From JAHBNG01 sp039028975 (lineage in GTDB: Bacteria; Chloroflexota; Anaerolineae; Caldilineales; Caldilineaceae), in the NCBI GenBank assembly GCA_039028975.1, contig JBCCHB010000065.1:1-64000 (forward strand): a DNA stretch of 64,000 bases, read 5' to 3'. The notes under the pieces were generated by a model. The model was not told where the DNA came from, ran no database searches, and was given only the letters and a program-made list of their open reading frames with translations. How positions within the stretch are numbered: position 1 is the first letter of the stretch; each line of letters opens with the position of its first letter. Below are positions 25,369 to 34,280 of this stretch, one piece after another. Position numbers and translations under genes: made by a program.

Positions 25369-26739
25369 ATGGCTGATTTGAAAGCGCTCCTTGCGAATGT
25401 TGATACCCTGGCAGCACAAGTTAATGAGGTGCGCCCCTTCGATGATGAAACCGAGCAAAGGATTCGTCAGAAACTCAGGCTTGATTGGAACTATCACTCT
25501 AACGCAATTGAGGGAAACACTCTTTCCCTCGGTGAGACACGTGCCTTTTTGCTGCACGGCATTACCGCTCAGGGTAAGCCTTTTCGAGACTATCTGGACA
25601 TACACGGTCACCGGAAGGCTATCGATTATCTAGAAGAGTTTGTCCGTCAAGAAGAGGATCTAACGGAAGCCTATATTCGCGAATTGCACAAGGTTCTGCT
25701 TGTTGAACCATATGAAATGGACGCCCTAACGCCCGATGGTCGCCCAACCAAGCGACGCATCGAAATCGGTCAATACAAGACTCAACCCAATTCGGTCCGC
25801 ACCAGCACGGGTGCCATGCATTTTTATGCCTCACCCCAGGAGACGCCCGCACGCATGGGCGATCTCATGGCGTGGTATCGCGAGGTGACACAGAAAGGTG
25901 AGATTCATCCTGTCGTTCTAGCAGCAACCTTTCATTTCAAATTCGTTGAGATTCATCCATTCGATGACGGAAACGGGCGCATGTCCAGGTTGTTGATGAA
26001 TCTATTGCTTATGCGAAATAGGCTGGTACCAATAATTGTTCCGACAGAGCGGAAATCAGAGTATATTCTGGCATTAGAGCAAGCAGATGCTGGAGAGGTC
26101 GAACCATTTATCGAGTTTATTGGAGAGAGGGTGGTTGATTCGCTTGAACTCTATTTGAAGGCAGCGCGCGGCGAATCCCTTGAGGAGTTGTCTGATATTG
26201 ATAAGCGGATTGCACTGTTTGAAAAGCAACTATCTGGAGAGGAAGGGAAACATGAAGAGGAGAGGTTTCTACAGAGCCAACAATTCTTATTCGCAGAAGT
26301 AGTAAAACCATTCCTCTTAACGCTAGACGCTACGCTGCAGAAAATTGGCCGCTTGTTTCGGGAGACATCTACTGTTGTCGTGCAGACTCATTCAGGCATT
26401 CAGCACAACGAGCTTCCCAACAAACCCCTCGATAAGACACTTAATCAAGCTGAACACTTTATTCAGAAGAATATACTAAGAGAGTTACAAGTAGTCACGA
26501 GCTTTGATGGGTTAAAGACAAGGCCCGATGTCGTGTTGAAAACCCGAACAGGTGTCTCTTTTGAACAGTCCCAGCTAGAGATTCAATTCATTGTCCTGCC
26601 TCTGGAAAAGGTAATAGAAGTAACCATTCCAGTTAGTAGAATACCCGAACCGGCAAAGTTAAACGAGATGGTTATCAAAATATCAAATAGATTGCTTGAT
26701 CTAATTGGTGAATCAGCGCAAGAGAATCCTAATGACTAA
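25369..26739 (+). CDS. Fic domain protein (AMP-transferase type) inside the aro operon
   Basis: The 456-residue protein starts one base after the aroB stop. The Fic motif is HPFDDGNGRMSR at residues 196-207, with the catalytic His and the Asp-Gly-Asn-Gly-Arg metal/ATP loop intact. SNAIEGN at residues 44-50 matches the (S/T)xxxE(G/N) inhibitory-helix motif, so it is self-inhibited (class II). HFKFVEIHPF and YKTQPNSVRTSTG are also typical. The C-terminal 220 residues have a helical/coiled-coil stretch (~280-315) and no named domain. Such enzymes AMPylate or deAMPylate target proteins; its targets, and why it sits between two shikimate genes, are unknown. Stop overlaps the aroQ start by 8 nt. 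Confidence 0.88.
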   Translation: MADLKALLANVDTLAAQVNEVRPFDDETEQRIRQKLRLDWNYHSNAIEGNTLSLGETRAFLLHGITAQGKPFRDYLDIHGHRKAIDYLEEFVRQEEDLTEAYIRELHKVLLVEPYEMDALTPDGRPTKRRIEIGQYKTQPNSVRTSTGAMHFYASPQETPARMGDLMAWYREVTQKGEIHPVVLAATFHFKFVEIHPFDDGNGRMSRLLMNLLLMRNRLVPIIVPTERKSEYILALEQADAGEVEPFIEFIGERVVDSLELYLKAARGESLEELSDIDKRIALFEKQLSGEEGKHEEERFLQSQQFLFAEVVKPFLLTLDATLQKIGRLFRETSTVVVQTHSGIQHNELPNKPLDKTLNQAEHFIQKNILRELQVVTSFDGLKTRPDVVLKTRTGVSFEQSQLEIQFIVLPLEKVIEVTIPVSRIPEPAKLNEMVIKISNRLLDLIGESAQENPND

Positions 26740-27178
26740 GATCGCCCTCATCCACGGTCCCAACCTTAACCTATTCGGCACCCGCGAAACTCACATTTAC
26801 GGCTCTATGACCTTGGCCGATATTGACAAAGCCATCACCGACTTTGCTGGGTCCGAGCATGAAATAAAAATTTTGCAGAGCAACCATGAGGGCGTGCTCA
26901 TCGACTTTATCCATGAGGCTCGCCTCTGGGCGGATGGGATTCTCATCAACCCTGGTGCCTTTACCCACTACTCTTACGCGCTCAGGGATGCTATTTCGGG
27001 TGTAGCCTTGCCAACGGTAGAGGTCCATCTAAGCAACATCCATCAGCGAGAGGCCTTTCGCCACACGTCAGTCATTGCACCGGTTGCCATTGGTCAGATC
27101 GCTGGCTTTGGCTGGCGCAGCTATCTGCTAGGGTTCCAGGCCCTTCTTGATTATATCGAGGATAGGCGGTCTGTCTAA
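26732..27178 (+). CDS. aroQ: Type II 3-dehydroquinate dehydratase
   Basis: The 148-residue protein (ATG 26732, overlapping the fic stop) has the type II dehydroquinase signatures IHGPNLNLFGTRE at the N-terminus, SNHEGVLIDFIHEA, INPGAFTHYSYALRDAI and EVHLSNIHQREAFRH. It removes water from 3-dehydroquinate, the step after AroB. An upstream in-frame extension from 26705 lies inside the Fic coding region and is not needed. Confidence 0.93.
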   Translation: MTKIALIHGPNLNLFGTRETHIYGSMTLADIDKAITDFAGSEHEIKILQSNHEGVLIDFIHEARLWADGILINPGAFTHYSYALRDAISGVALPTVEVHLSNIHQREAFRHTSVIAPVAIGQIAGFGWRSYLLGFQALLDYIEDRRSV

Positions 27179-27329
27179 GGGATTTTGCAGCCAATTCCAA
27201 ATTCTTCTAGAGCTTACGAATTGAGTACGTCATCATCCACTGTGGTGACTCTTGATCCGTGCAAAACTACTGATAATTTGGAATCATATTTGCTATACGA
27301 AAAAAACCGATACGAATTAATATTTTTAT

Positions 27330-28688
27330 ATGACGCAACTGTTCTTGTCCGTTCGGCTTAATGCCAGGAACGCTTTCCTAACAATTCTCGCTATTGTCAT
27401 TACGCTGATGGCCAACGGCTGTGGGCGAGAGCGTGAAGAGGCACCTATCGCTAGTCCGCCTACTGAAGCCCAGGCGAACCAAATCCCAAATTCCCAAGAC
27501 AATAGCAATTCAGAGGAAGGTGCGACCAATAAAGCGAACGAAACTGCTCAATCTGAGTCAGGCACAACCAGCTTGTCTCTAGAAGGCACAGTGGTCATCT
27601 GGCATAGTTGGACGGGAGCAGAGGCGGATGCATTCAACGAGATCCTGGGGCGCACCCAAACCGATCATGCCAATCTGATCATCGATACCTTATTTGTGGC
27701 CTATAGCGACTTGGAAGAGAGCTATATTGACGCAGTCAGCTCCGGCGGCGGACCTGATTTACTTCTGGCACCTAACTGGTGGCTCCCTAATCTAATACAG
27801 GGGCAAAGCATTGCCCCTCTGATTGATCTAATGCCAACCGAAGAATTGACTCGATATTGGCCAGCTGCTGTAGAAAATCTTGCGGTTGGCGGTACACCCT
27901 ATGGTGTTCCCGCAACAGTAGAGGTCGTGAGCCTTTATTACAACCAGTCGCGGGTTGCCCCTGGTGCATTGCCCAAAACAACTGATGAACTACTAAGCCT
28001 AGTTCGTACCAATGGCTCCCCTGGGCTTGGTCTGTATAATAGCTTCTACCATTTGCAGTGGGGGTTGTCGGCCTTTGGTACCCAGTTACTTGATGGTAGC
28101 GGTAAGGCGATTTTGGATCAGAGTCCTGGTACGGTTCAATATCTTCTATGGCTCATACAGCTTGATGAATCACCAGGTGTCTATATCGATACTGATTATG
28201 GTATGTTGGTGGAGCGATTCAAAAAGGGTGAATACGCATTCTTTGTAGATGGTCCGTGGAGTTTATCTGAACTAAAAGAGGCGCTAGGTGATCAGCTACA
28301 GGTGGCACTTTTACCTGCAGGTCCAATCGGTCAGGCTCGCCCTTGGCTAACGTCCGAAGGGTTCTTTGTCAACCCCAACAAAGGTAAGGATACACAGGGA
28401 TTAGCGGCGCAAGTAGCATTGGAGTTGACAGATGGAGAAAGTGGACAGTTATTCTTGCAGATTGCACGCCTACTGCCAGCAACGCGCGGCGTTCAAGGGC
28501 CAGATCCTCTGCTCAACGGCTTTATGGCTCAAGCTGAACAAGCAGAATCCATGCCTTCTATCCCTGAAATTCAGCAAGCGCTCGGCTACGGTGGCGATAT
28601 GCTCATCAAGGCACTCAATGGCGTAGCCGATCCCCAAGAGATCGTTGCTGAAACCACAGCGCTAATCAATGAGGCAAACAATAGATAA
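27330..28688 (+). CDS. Extracellular solute-binding lipoprotein, ABC sugar-transport type
   Basis: The 452-residue protein has a lipoprotein signal with cysteine C31 (LMANGC) and a Ser/Thr/Glu-rich linker to about residue 85. The rest looks like a family 1 solute-binding protein: VVIWHSWTGAEADAFNEIL, GGGPDLLLAPNWW, YGVPATVEVVSLYYNQS, GEYAFFVDGPWSL, LTSEGFFVNP. These proteins capture sugars or oligosaccharides for an ABC importer. No permease or ATPase genes flank it, so it is an orphan here. No Shine-Dalgarno sequence is obvious before the ATG. Confidence 0.85.
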   Translation: MTQLFLSVRLNARNAFLTILAIVITLMANGCGREREEAPIASPPTEAQANQIPNSQDNSNSEEGATNKANETAQSESGTTSLSLEGTVVIWHSWTGAEADAFNEILGRTQTDHANLIIDTLFVAYSDLEESYIDAVSSGGGPDLLLAPNWWLPNLIQGQSIAPLIDLMPTEELTRYWPAAVENLAVGGTPYGVPATVEVVSLYYNQSRVAPGALPKTTDELLSLVRTNGSPGLGLYNSFYHLQWGLSAFGTQLLDGSGKAILDQSPGTVQYLLWLIQLDESPGVYIDTDYGMLVERFKKGEYAFFVDGPWSLSELKEALGDQLQVALLPAGPIGQARPWLTSEGFFVNPNKGKDTQGLAAQVALELTDGESGQLFLQIARLLPATRGVQGPDPLLNGFMAQAEQAESMPSIPEIQQALGYGGDMLIKALNGVADPQEIVAETTALINEANNR

Positions 28689-28746
28689 ATTTCACCCGCG
28701 GACGTGTCCGCTCGTTGGCTTTGGATAATCTTTTTTTAGAATAGCA

Positions 28747-28846
28747 CTAGTACACTGCGGCTCAAATAGACCAATAGTTACAGCCGGTATTTCTAAGCTA
28801 AATAGCGGCGTCGAACCCTAGGCTTATTTAGGCCATCGTGTACTAG
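28747..28846. repeat. Inverted-repeat element between convergent genes
   Basis: CTAGTACAC at 28747-28755 and GTGTACTAG at 28838-28846 are perfect ends; the pairing continues imperfectly to about 24 bp (GCGGCTCAAATAG against CTTATTTAGGCC). The right end overlaps the stop codon of the next gene on the minus strand. Possible small mobile element or bidirectional terminator. Confidence 0.5.
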
Positions 28847-29880
28847 CCAAATTCGTCACCTGCTCGTTCATTTATCGACCGACCACCCACATGCTCACTG
28901 CTCTTTTTCTTTGAGAAGCGTCGCCGTCTGTCACCTGTAGCCGACTGTTTCTCAATTTGTGCCTTGGTTGCGATAGGGTAGGGTGCAAAGAGAGACACAT
29001 CATCAGGGTTATTCATCAAATAGAACTGAGTCCGGCAAAGGGTTCGGGCAAAGTCATCAAAGCCAAGTTCAGAGACCACTTCATCGGGTCGCCCAGTGGC
29101 CCCTTCTCGCTGTTGAACGCGCAGAAAAATTAGATGCTCTTCTACTTCGGCATCGTACCCCTGATACGTCAACTCCAAAACCAATGGACGTAAATTATAG
29201 TGGTAGCGTCGCTTCTTGCGTTCCCGCTGCCGCCAAATCTCACTTTGGGCAAGGAACTCTTCGATCCTGGCCTGAATGAGTTCCCCAGCAATTTCTCCTG
29301 GTTCCGCGTAGAGAATAATTCGGTAATCGGCCCCGATTAGTTGGCTTTGGAGAGCCGACGTTTTGACAGGCAGTTCCTCCATATGATGAACGCGCACACC
29401 AGGCGGCAGCTTCTCTACAAGGCGCCTCCGCAATTCATCCAGCGGCAAGGGCGGTGCCAAAATTATATCCATTGGTTCGCGGATGCCGGTAAAGCCAACG
29501 CCAAGGGGCGATGCAAATTGAATATGAGGTTGAGGGTTGAATCCTTGCTTATAAAGCAGCGGCAGATCAGCTCGACGAATGGTCCGTTCCCACATGCGAA
29601 ATTCATCCAGATGGGAGATGAACTTAATCGACTCCCCTTTTTCATAAAAGATCCGCACCCGCTGACGTTCGGGGAGTTCACTCACCTTATTTGGCGACTG
29701 TTTGACCTGCGAAACACTCGGCTTTTTTTGTGACAACTCGGCAGACTGGGTGTTTGTCTGGCTAAGTAGTTGATTAGCTACTTGGTCAGGTACTTGGCTA
29801 GAAACTTGATTCGCTGTCTGATCCATCGGTTTTGTAAGAGGCAGCTCGGGCGCTATATCTTTATCGAATTGCTTTGGCAT
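28843..29880 (-). CDS. TIGR03936-type (DUF2344) radical-SAM-associated protein
   Basis: The 345-residue protein has a Gln/Ser-rich N-terminal ~65 residues, then the DUF2344 domain: RVRIFYEKGESIKFISHLDEFRMWERTIRRADLPLLYKQGFNPQPHI and FASPLGVGFTGIREPMDI. This family always accompanies a TIGR03960-type radical-SAM protein, which is exactly the next gene upstream (3-bp gap). Exact reaction unknown. The C-terminal region is basic (KQSATGDRRRRFSKKK). Confidence 0.88.
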   Translation of the reverse strand: MPKQFDKDIAPELPLTKPMDQTANQVSSQVPDQVANQLLSQTNTQSAELSQKKPSVSQVKQSPNKVSELPERQRVRIFYEKGESIKFISHLDEFRMWERTIRRADLPLLYKQGFNPQPHIQFASPLGVGFTGIREPMDIILAPPLPLDELRRRLVEKLPPGVRVHHMEELPVKTSALQSQLIGADYRIILYAEPGEIAGELIQARIEEFLAQSEIWRQRERKKRRYHYNLRPLVLELTYQGYDAEVEEHLIFLRVQQREGATGRPDEVVSELGFDDFARTLCRTQFYLMNNPDDVSLFAPYPIATKAQIEKQSATGDRRRRFSKKKSSEHVGGRSINERAGDEFG

Positions 29881-29882
29881 GT

Positions 29883-32063
29883 TCAGTCGTCACCCGCTGC
29901 TGGTTCAAGTTCGGTCACGAGGTCTTCGACGCGTTTCACCACCGTTCCGTTACGGCGTTGGGGAACCCGTTCATCAAATTGCCCTGCAAGTGTAGGAGAC
30001 ATATCATCATTGAAGTAGAGCGGGATAGGTGTAATGTCAACAGGCTGTCGCTCCTTATCCTTGCCAAGTGGTGGGCAACACCAAGCGCTGTCCTCGCTTT
30101 CGCGGCGTTGCTCTTTGAAGTAGCCTAAAATGCCACAGCTAAAGCAATGCTCCCGGCAATCATCGACTACGCCTCCCTTATAGGTATGAATGTACTCCTG
30201 CACCATAAACTCTTTCTTTAAGCCTGCAGAGATATGGTCCCAAGGCAAGATTTCATCTACAGAGCGTTCTCGTCGCGCGTACCACTCCATGTCCAGCCCC
30301 TCGTCATCAAAGGCCTGCTGCCAAGCACCAAAGTTGAAATACTCACCCCAGCCTTCTAGCTTTGCCCCCAGCTGCCACGCCCGCTCAATCACATTAGCGA
30401 GTCGACGGTCGCCGCGAGTAAGAAATGCCTCTACTAGGGTTTCAAACGGATTGTTCCAGGTCAATTCCAATCCTGGGATGCGAGTCTCCTGCTTGAGCAT
30501 TGCGATCTGTTCGCGAATAACCCCTTCGTCTTCCATGGGTACCCACTGGAAAGGCGTCTGCGGTTTGGGGACTAATGTGCTTACGCCGACTCGAACCTTG
30601 GCCTTCTTGCCTAGGATCCGATGGCCTACTTTCATAACCTCGGCTGAAAGATCGGCAATGGCTTTCACATCCTCCAAGGTTTGGGTAGGGTGCCCAATCA
30701 TAAAGTACATCTTTATGGTGGTCCAACCTCGCTTGTAGACCTCTTCGGCCGTTTGAAGTAAGTCGGCGGAAGCAATCGGTTTGTTGATAACGTCTCGCAG
30801 TCGGTCGGTGGCCGCCTCCGGCGCAAAGGTAAAGCCAGAGCGCCGTCGTCCCTTCTCCAACAACGTCATGAGATCCACGCTAAAGCTCTCAATACGTAGG
30901 CTGGGCAGCCCGATACTTAACCTTTTGGCACCATGTTTCTCCATGGTGCGGCGAACAAGCTCTTCAACATAAGTGTAATCGCTACTGCTGAGACTTAGAA
31001 AACTCACTTCTTCAAAACCACAGTGCTCAATCATCTCGTCAACTGCCTGAAGTACTTCTTCGGGCGTACGCTCACGTACTGGGCGGAAGATCATGCCTGC
31101 TTGGCAAAAGCGGCATCCCCTGGTACACCCCCGCATAATTTCAATCGAAGCCCGATTGTGTACTACATCAATGTACGGCACAATAAATTTGGTGACGGGC
31201 GGTGGCATGACCGTAACCACCCGCTTCATCACTTCTACCGGTGCGCTTGGGTGGTTGGGCTTAATGGCTGCAATGGTCTGATCGGCAGCATAGCTTACGT
31301 CATAGAAGTGGGGCACATAGACCCCTGGAATCTTGGCCAGCCGCTCCCAAAGGAGCATGCGTTCGGACGATACGTCGCTATTTTCAGGCCCAGTCACTAC
31401 GCTGGCAGAAAAGGGCTCGTCGGCATCTGCCTTGACATCTGACATAACATCTGTCGACGGTAGAGCATTCTTCCCAGAGCCAGCCATTTCTGCTTTCCAT
31501 AAGCGATGGGCCTCAATTACTTCAAAGATGACCTCTTCACCTTCGCCAATGATCATGGCATCAAAGAAGGCGCTCATCGGTTCAGGATTGTAACAGCCCG
31601 AGCCACCCGCTATGATGAGCGGTGAGTCGGCATCCCGATGGGTAGCTCGGAGCGGAATGCTCATCAGATCCAGCATAGTTAGCACATTGGTATAGAGCTG
31701 CTCATAGGGCAAGCTAAAGCCAACAACATCGAAGTCGGCAATGGGGTGGCGGGTCTCCAAACCATAGAGGGGCATCCGCTCGGCTCGCATGATAGCCTCA
31801 AAATCCGGCCAAGGACAGTAGACTCGTTCGGCCAGCAGTTCGGGCCGTTTGTTGATGAGATCATAGAGAACCATGAGGCCCAGGTTGCTACCGCCTAGCT
31901 CATAAATATCGGGAAAAGCCAGAGCAACTTTAGATTCAATGGTAGGATCTGACCAATCTTTGACGATGCTATTTAGTTCACCACCAGTGTAGCGAGCTGG
32001 CATTGTCACACGATGGAGCACGCGATCGAGGCCGCGCGTGATCTGCTTAGGAGTGGTATACAT
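29883..32063 (-). CDS. TIGR03960-family B12-binding radical-SAM protein
   Basis: The 726-residue protein has an N-terminal cobalamin-binding-like domain (ALAFPDIYELGGSNLGLMVLYDLIN, GFSLPYEQLYTN) and a radical-SAM core with RGCTRGCRFCQAGM near residues 315-328 (CxxxCxxC cluster). FTFAPEAATDRLRDVINKP is also typical. It is often a single chain partnered by the DUF2344 protein encoded just downstream. AAGGA lies 6 nt before the ATG. The reaction is uncharacterised as far as I know; RNA or cofactor modification is guessed from other radical-SAM proteins. Confidence 0.9.
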   Translation of the reverse strand: MYTTPKQITRGLDRVLHRVTMPARYTGGELNSIVKDWSDPTIESKVALAFPDIYELGGSNLGLMVLYDLINKRPELLAERVYCPWPDFEAIMRAERMPLYGLETRHPIADFDVVGFSLPYEQLYTNVLTMLDLMSIPLRATHRDADSPLIIAGGSGCYNPEPMSAFFDAMIIGEGEEVIFEVIEAHRLWKAEMAGSGKNALPSTDVMSDVKADADEPFSASVVTGPENSDVSSERMLLWERLAKIPGVYVPHFYDVSYAADQTIAAIKPNHPSAPVEVMKRVVTVMPPPVTKFIVPYIDVVHNRASIEIMRGCTRGCRFCQAGMIFRPVRERTPEEVLQAVDEMIEHCGFEEVSFLSLSSSDYTYVEELVRRTMEKHGAKRLSIGLPSLRIESFSVDLMTLLEKGRRRSGFTFAPEAATDRLRDVINKPIASADLLQTAEEVYKRGWTTIKMYFMIGHPTQTLEDVKAIADLSAEVMKVGHRILGKKAKVRVGVSTLVPKPQTPFQWVPMEDEGVIREQIAMLKQETRIPGLELTWNNPFETLVEAFLTRGDRRLANVIERAWQLGAKLEGWGEYFNFGAWQQAFDDEGLDMEWYARRERSVDEILPWDHISAGLKKEFMVQEYIHTYKGGVVDDCREHCFSCGILGYFKEQRRESEDSAWCCPPLGKDKERQPVDITPIPLYFNDDMSPTLAGQFDERVPQRRNGTVVKRVEDLVTELEPAAGDD

Positions 32064-32135
32064 AGATATTCCTTATGTCTCGTCTACCGGAAGATTTGAT
32101 GAGCGCCATCCAAAAGCCATAGCCAGATCTGCTTT

Positions 32136-32240
32136 GCCAGAAAAGTCCTGTCCCGACTCTTGACTAATCCACGCTGGGAATTACCAGAAGAGAGGATATC
32201 CTCCATCTTCATAGGGACAAGCTTTTTCTGGCCATCTATA
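32136..32240 (+). repeat. Palindromic element, family C, copy 1
   Basis: GCCAGAAAAGTCCTGTCCCGAC at the left faces GGGACAAGCTTTTTCTGGC followed by CATCTATA at the right. The same ends appear near 36217, 46681, 50270 and 55602. Confidence 0.75.
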
Positions 32241-32313
32241 GCGGAGAAAAGTGTATCTCAACGGTATATATGGCCAACTTCCGGGTGGGGTTAGAACCCA
32301 CAACTACCTGCCC

Positions 32314-32399
32314 TATACTCAGCTCCGTTTCAAAACAGTAGTTTGGTCTCTCCGCTAGAGTAAAGGAAAACTATTGTTTTGAAATCGACCGCAATACAG
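32314..32399 (+). repeat. Palindromic element, family A, copy 2
   Basis: Starts CTATACTCAGCTCCGTTTCAAAAC and ends GTTTTGAAATCGACCGCAATA, with AGTAGTTTGG / CTATTG arms. This is one of the two best-preserved copies. Confidence 0.8.
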
Positions 32400-32500
32400 A
32401 ACAAGCATTCTAAGATTATTTGAACTTCAAAGTGTCTATTGTATCAGACATACGAACAAAGCGTTGAATCCTAGACGAGCATGAACGAAGAGATGCAAAG

Positions 32501-32530
32501 CGAATGGTACGCAACTGTACCATTCGGCTT
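32501..32530. terminator. Perfect 10-bp hairpin CGAATGGTAC/GTACCATTCG
   Basis: The two arms are separated by six bases and followed by GCTTTTCT, which is terminator-like on the plus strand. GAATGGTACGCA recurs at 32538. No plus-strand gene ends nearby, so its role is unclear. Confidence 0.45.
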
Positions 32531-32819
32531 TTCTACATGAATGGTACGCATTTGGCTCTTGAGATGTGCATTGACTTCGCCTACTCTTAGCACATCGATG
32601 CACTGTTCAACGGATGTTTAGGAATGAGAATTGGATAATTTAGCAGGGTCACCCTCAGATGAAACACAAGTTATCTTCGGCTCATTCCTTACACATTGGA
32701 GGCAATATGGTGTCCGAAAAGTCGGAGTCATGCTTATGCCATTTCGGAGCAGTTGCGTTAGACAATACCAACAGTTTGATACCAACCAAACCATCTTTGT
32801 AACGTTTAAAGGATATAAA

Positions 32820-33788
32820 ATGAACCATTCTCTTCAAACTATTTCTATTCGACCTATTTCTATAATTCTTGTACTCATTCTGGCGGCATGGACAATCCTT
32901 GGCTGTTCCTCAGCCCCTGCAGGTGTGCCAGCAAGTGATGCGGCCATGAGCGAGCCTGCCCCTGTGGAAGAGATGAGCGCCAGTGATAATGAATCGATAC
33001 AACTTGTCAGCAACGAACAGGGGACGGATCCGCAACGGACAACGGATCTTGGACAGCGCAAGATCATCCGCGAAGCCACAATACGAATCGAAGCATCAGA
33101 TATCACGACAGCCCTGAATCAGGCGACTTCTCTGAGCGTGCGTATAGGAGGCTATACTACCGGTTCTAATGCTTGGCGAGACGAATCCAATCGGCCATAT
33201 GCAAACTTAAGCTTTGCAGTCCCAGTAGAACGATTTGAAGAAGCCCTTGAACACTCCCGCCGCCTTGGAAACGTTACAGAGGAACATGTCACCAGCCAGG
33301 ATGTAACCGCCCAATATGTCGACCTGGAAGCTCGCATCAAGAACTTGGAAGTAACATCAGAGCGGGTGCGAGTCATTCTAGCCGAGGCAAAAGAGCTTAA
33401 ATATGTATTAGAGATCAATCGGGAACTCTCACGAATCGAAAGTGATCTGGAGTCGCTGAAAGGGCAGCGGAACGCACTAGCTCAGAAGACCTCCTTTTCT
33501 ATTATCCATCTCGACTTAGTGCCGACGCCCATTCAACAGACGACAGGCGAAGTCCTGGAAGAGGTCTCTGTTTGGTCACCAATGGCGACGTTTAATGCGG
33601 CTCTGTCTGTCTTACTCGATGTAACTCAGGTTGGGATTACCGCCTTCATTTGGCTCATCGTCGTTGGTGGTCCGATTATAATAATTACTGGGTTACTATG
33701 GATTGTACTTCGCTGGATATTGGGCAGAGTAGGAAGAAGTCAGGTGATGAAGGTGACAAATCAGCCTCAAGTAATTACGAATCAGTAA
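32820..33788 (+). CDS. DUF4349 lipoprotein
   Basis: The ATG at 32820 is preferred to a 63-residue upstream extension without signal peptide; AAAGGA lies 8 nt upstream. The 322-residue product has a lipobox (ILGC) near residue 29, a long low-complexity linker, and the DUF4349 domain: RKIIREATIRIEASDITTALNQA, LSFAVPVERFEEALE, TAQYVDLEARIKNLEV, ELSRIESDLESLKGQRNALAQ (coiled coil). The C-terminal transmembrane segment spans ~255-310. It is probably held in the membrane with a stalk domain outside. Function of the family is unknown. Confidence 0.8.
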   Translation: MNHSLQTISIRPISIILVLILAAWTILGCSSAPAGVPASDAAMSEPAPVEEMSASDNESIQLVSNEQGTDPQRTTDLGQRKIIREATIRIEASDITTALNQATSLSVRIGGYTTGSNAWRDESNRPYANLSFAVPVERFEEALEHSRRLGNVTEEHVTSQDVTAQYVDLEARIKNLEVTSERVRVILAEAKELKYVLEINRELSRIESDLESLKGQRNALAQKTSFSIIHLDLVPTPIQQTTGEVLEEVSVWSPMATFNAALSVLLDVTQVGITAFIWLIVVGGPIIIITGLLWIVLRWILGRVGRSQVMKVTNQPQVITNQ

Positions 33789-34280
33789 ACAGAAATGCAA
33801 TGTCGTTCAATAAGACCATATGGCCTTATTGAACGACATAAAGTAACAGGGTTACCAACAGCTTACAATTTCCTTACTAGTACCTGAGTACTATATGCAG
33901 GCAACAAAATACGGTATAGAATATATGAAATGCAAACAGACTGTTGATAAGTGTCGATCAACAAGAAGGCGAACTGATTCAGAAATGTGAACATTTTTAA
34001 ATTGACGATCAACCAAGCCCTTTCCCAAAGACTCGCTACAGCAGATCACATCGAATCAAACGTTTTTCGCTCACTCAGGCTTGGAATGAGAAGAGCAACG
34101 GCATCGAGATCTACTGTTTTCTTTTCAAACGAAGATAAGCATACGTCACACTTAGCCGATGAACTAACTGATGAAAACACGTTCGTCATTTGAACGATGA
34201 TTGCTTTTAGATCCGTTACGAGATAGCAGCAACGGAATGCTATCTCCTCAGTTGTAGTTAAGCGAAAAGGGCGTACCCAC
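33789..34280. other. Gene-free stretch after the DUF4349 gene
   Basis: Apart from the strong hairpin at 33801-33838, I see no gene. Overlapping plus- and minus-strand frames around 33987-34291 have no ribosome-binding site and no recognisable motif. Confidence 0.5.
33801..33838. terminator. Strong perfect 14-bp hairpin after DUF4349
   Basis: TGTCGTTCAATAAG pairs with CTTATTGAACGACA, and the loop itself contains a palindromic CCATATGG. It begins 13 bp after the DUF4349 stop. A U-run is missing, so it may stabilise the 3' end or act as a protein-binding dyad. Confidence 0.6.

Larger units (their letters stand above)
32064..32819. other. Gene-free stretch with two palindromic elements and a perfect hairpin
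   Basis: The gap between the divergent radical-SAM and DUF4349 genes holds a family C copy (32136-32240), a family A copy (32314-32399) and a perfect hairpin (32501-32530). A GGTTAGAACCCA sequence near 32292 resembles a tRNA T-loop by eye but has no acceptor stem around it. No gene was found. Confidence 0.6.

Noticed and set aside
30190..30738. Long plus-strand frame of 182 residues
   Set aside because: Antisense shadow of the radical-SAM gene, whose own motifs are clear.
32285..32310. GGTTAGAACCC stretch resembling a tRNA T-loop
   Set aside because: No matching acceptor stem, anticodon or D-loop could be found around it.
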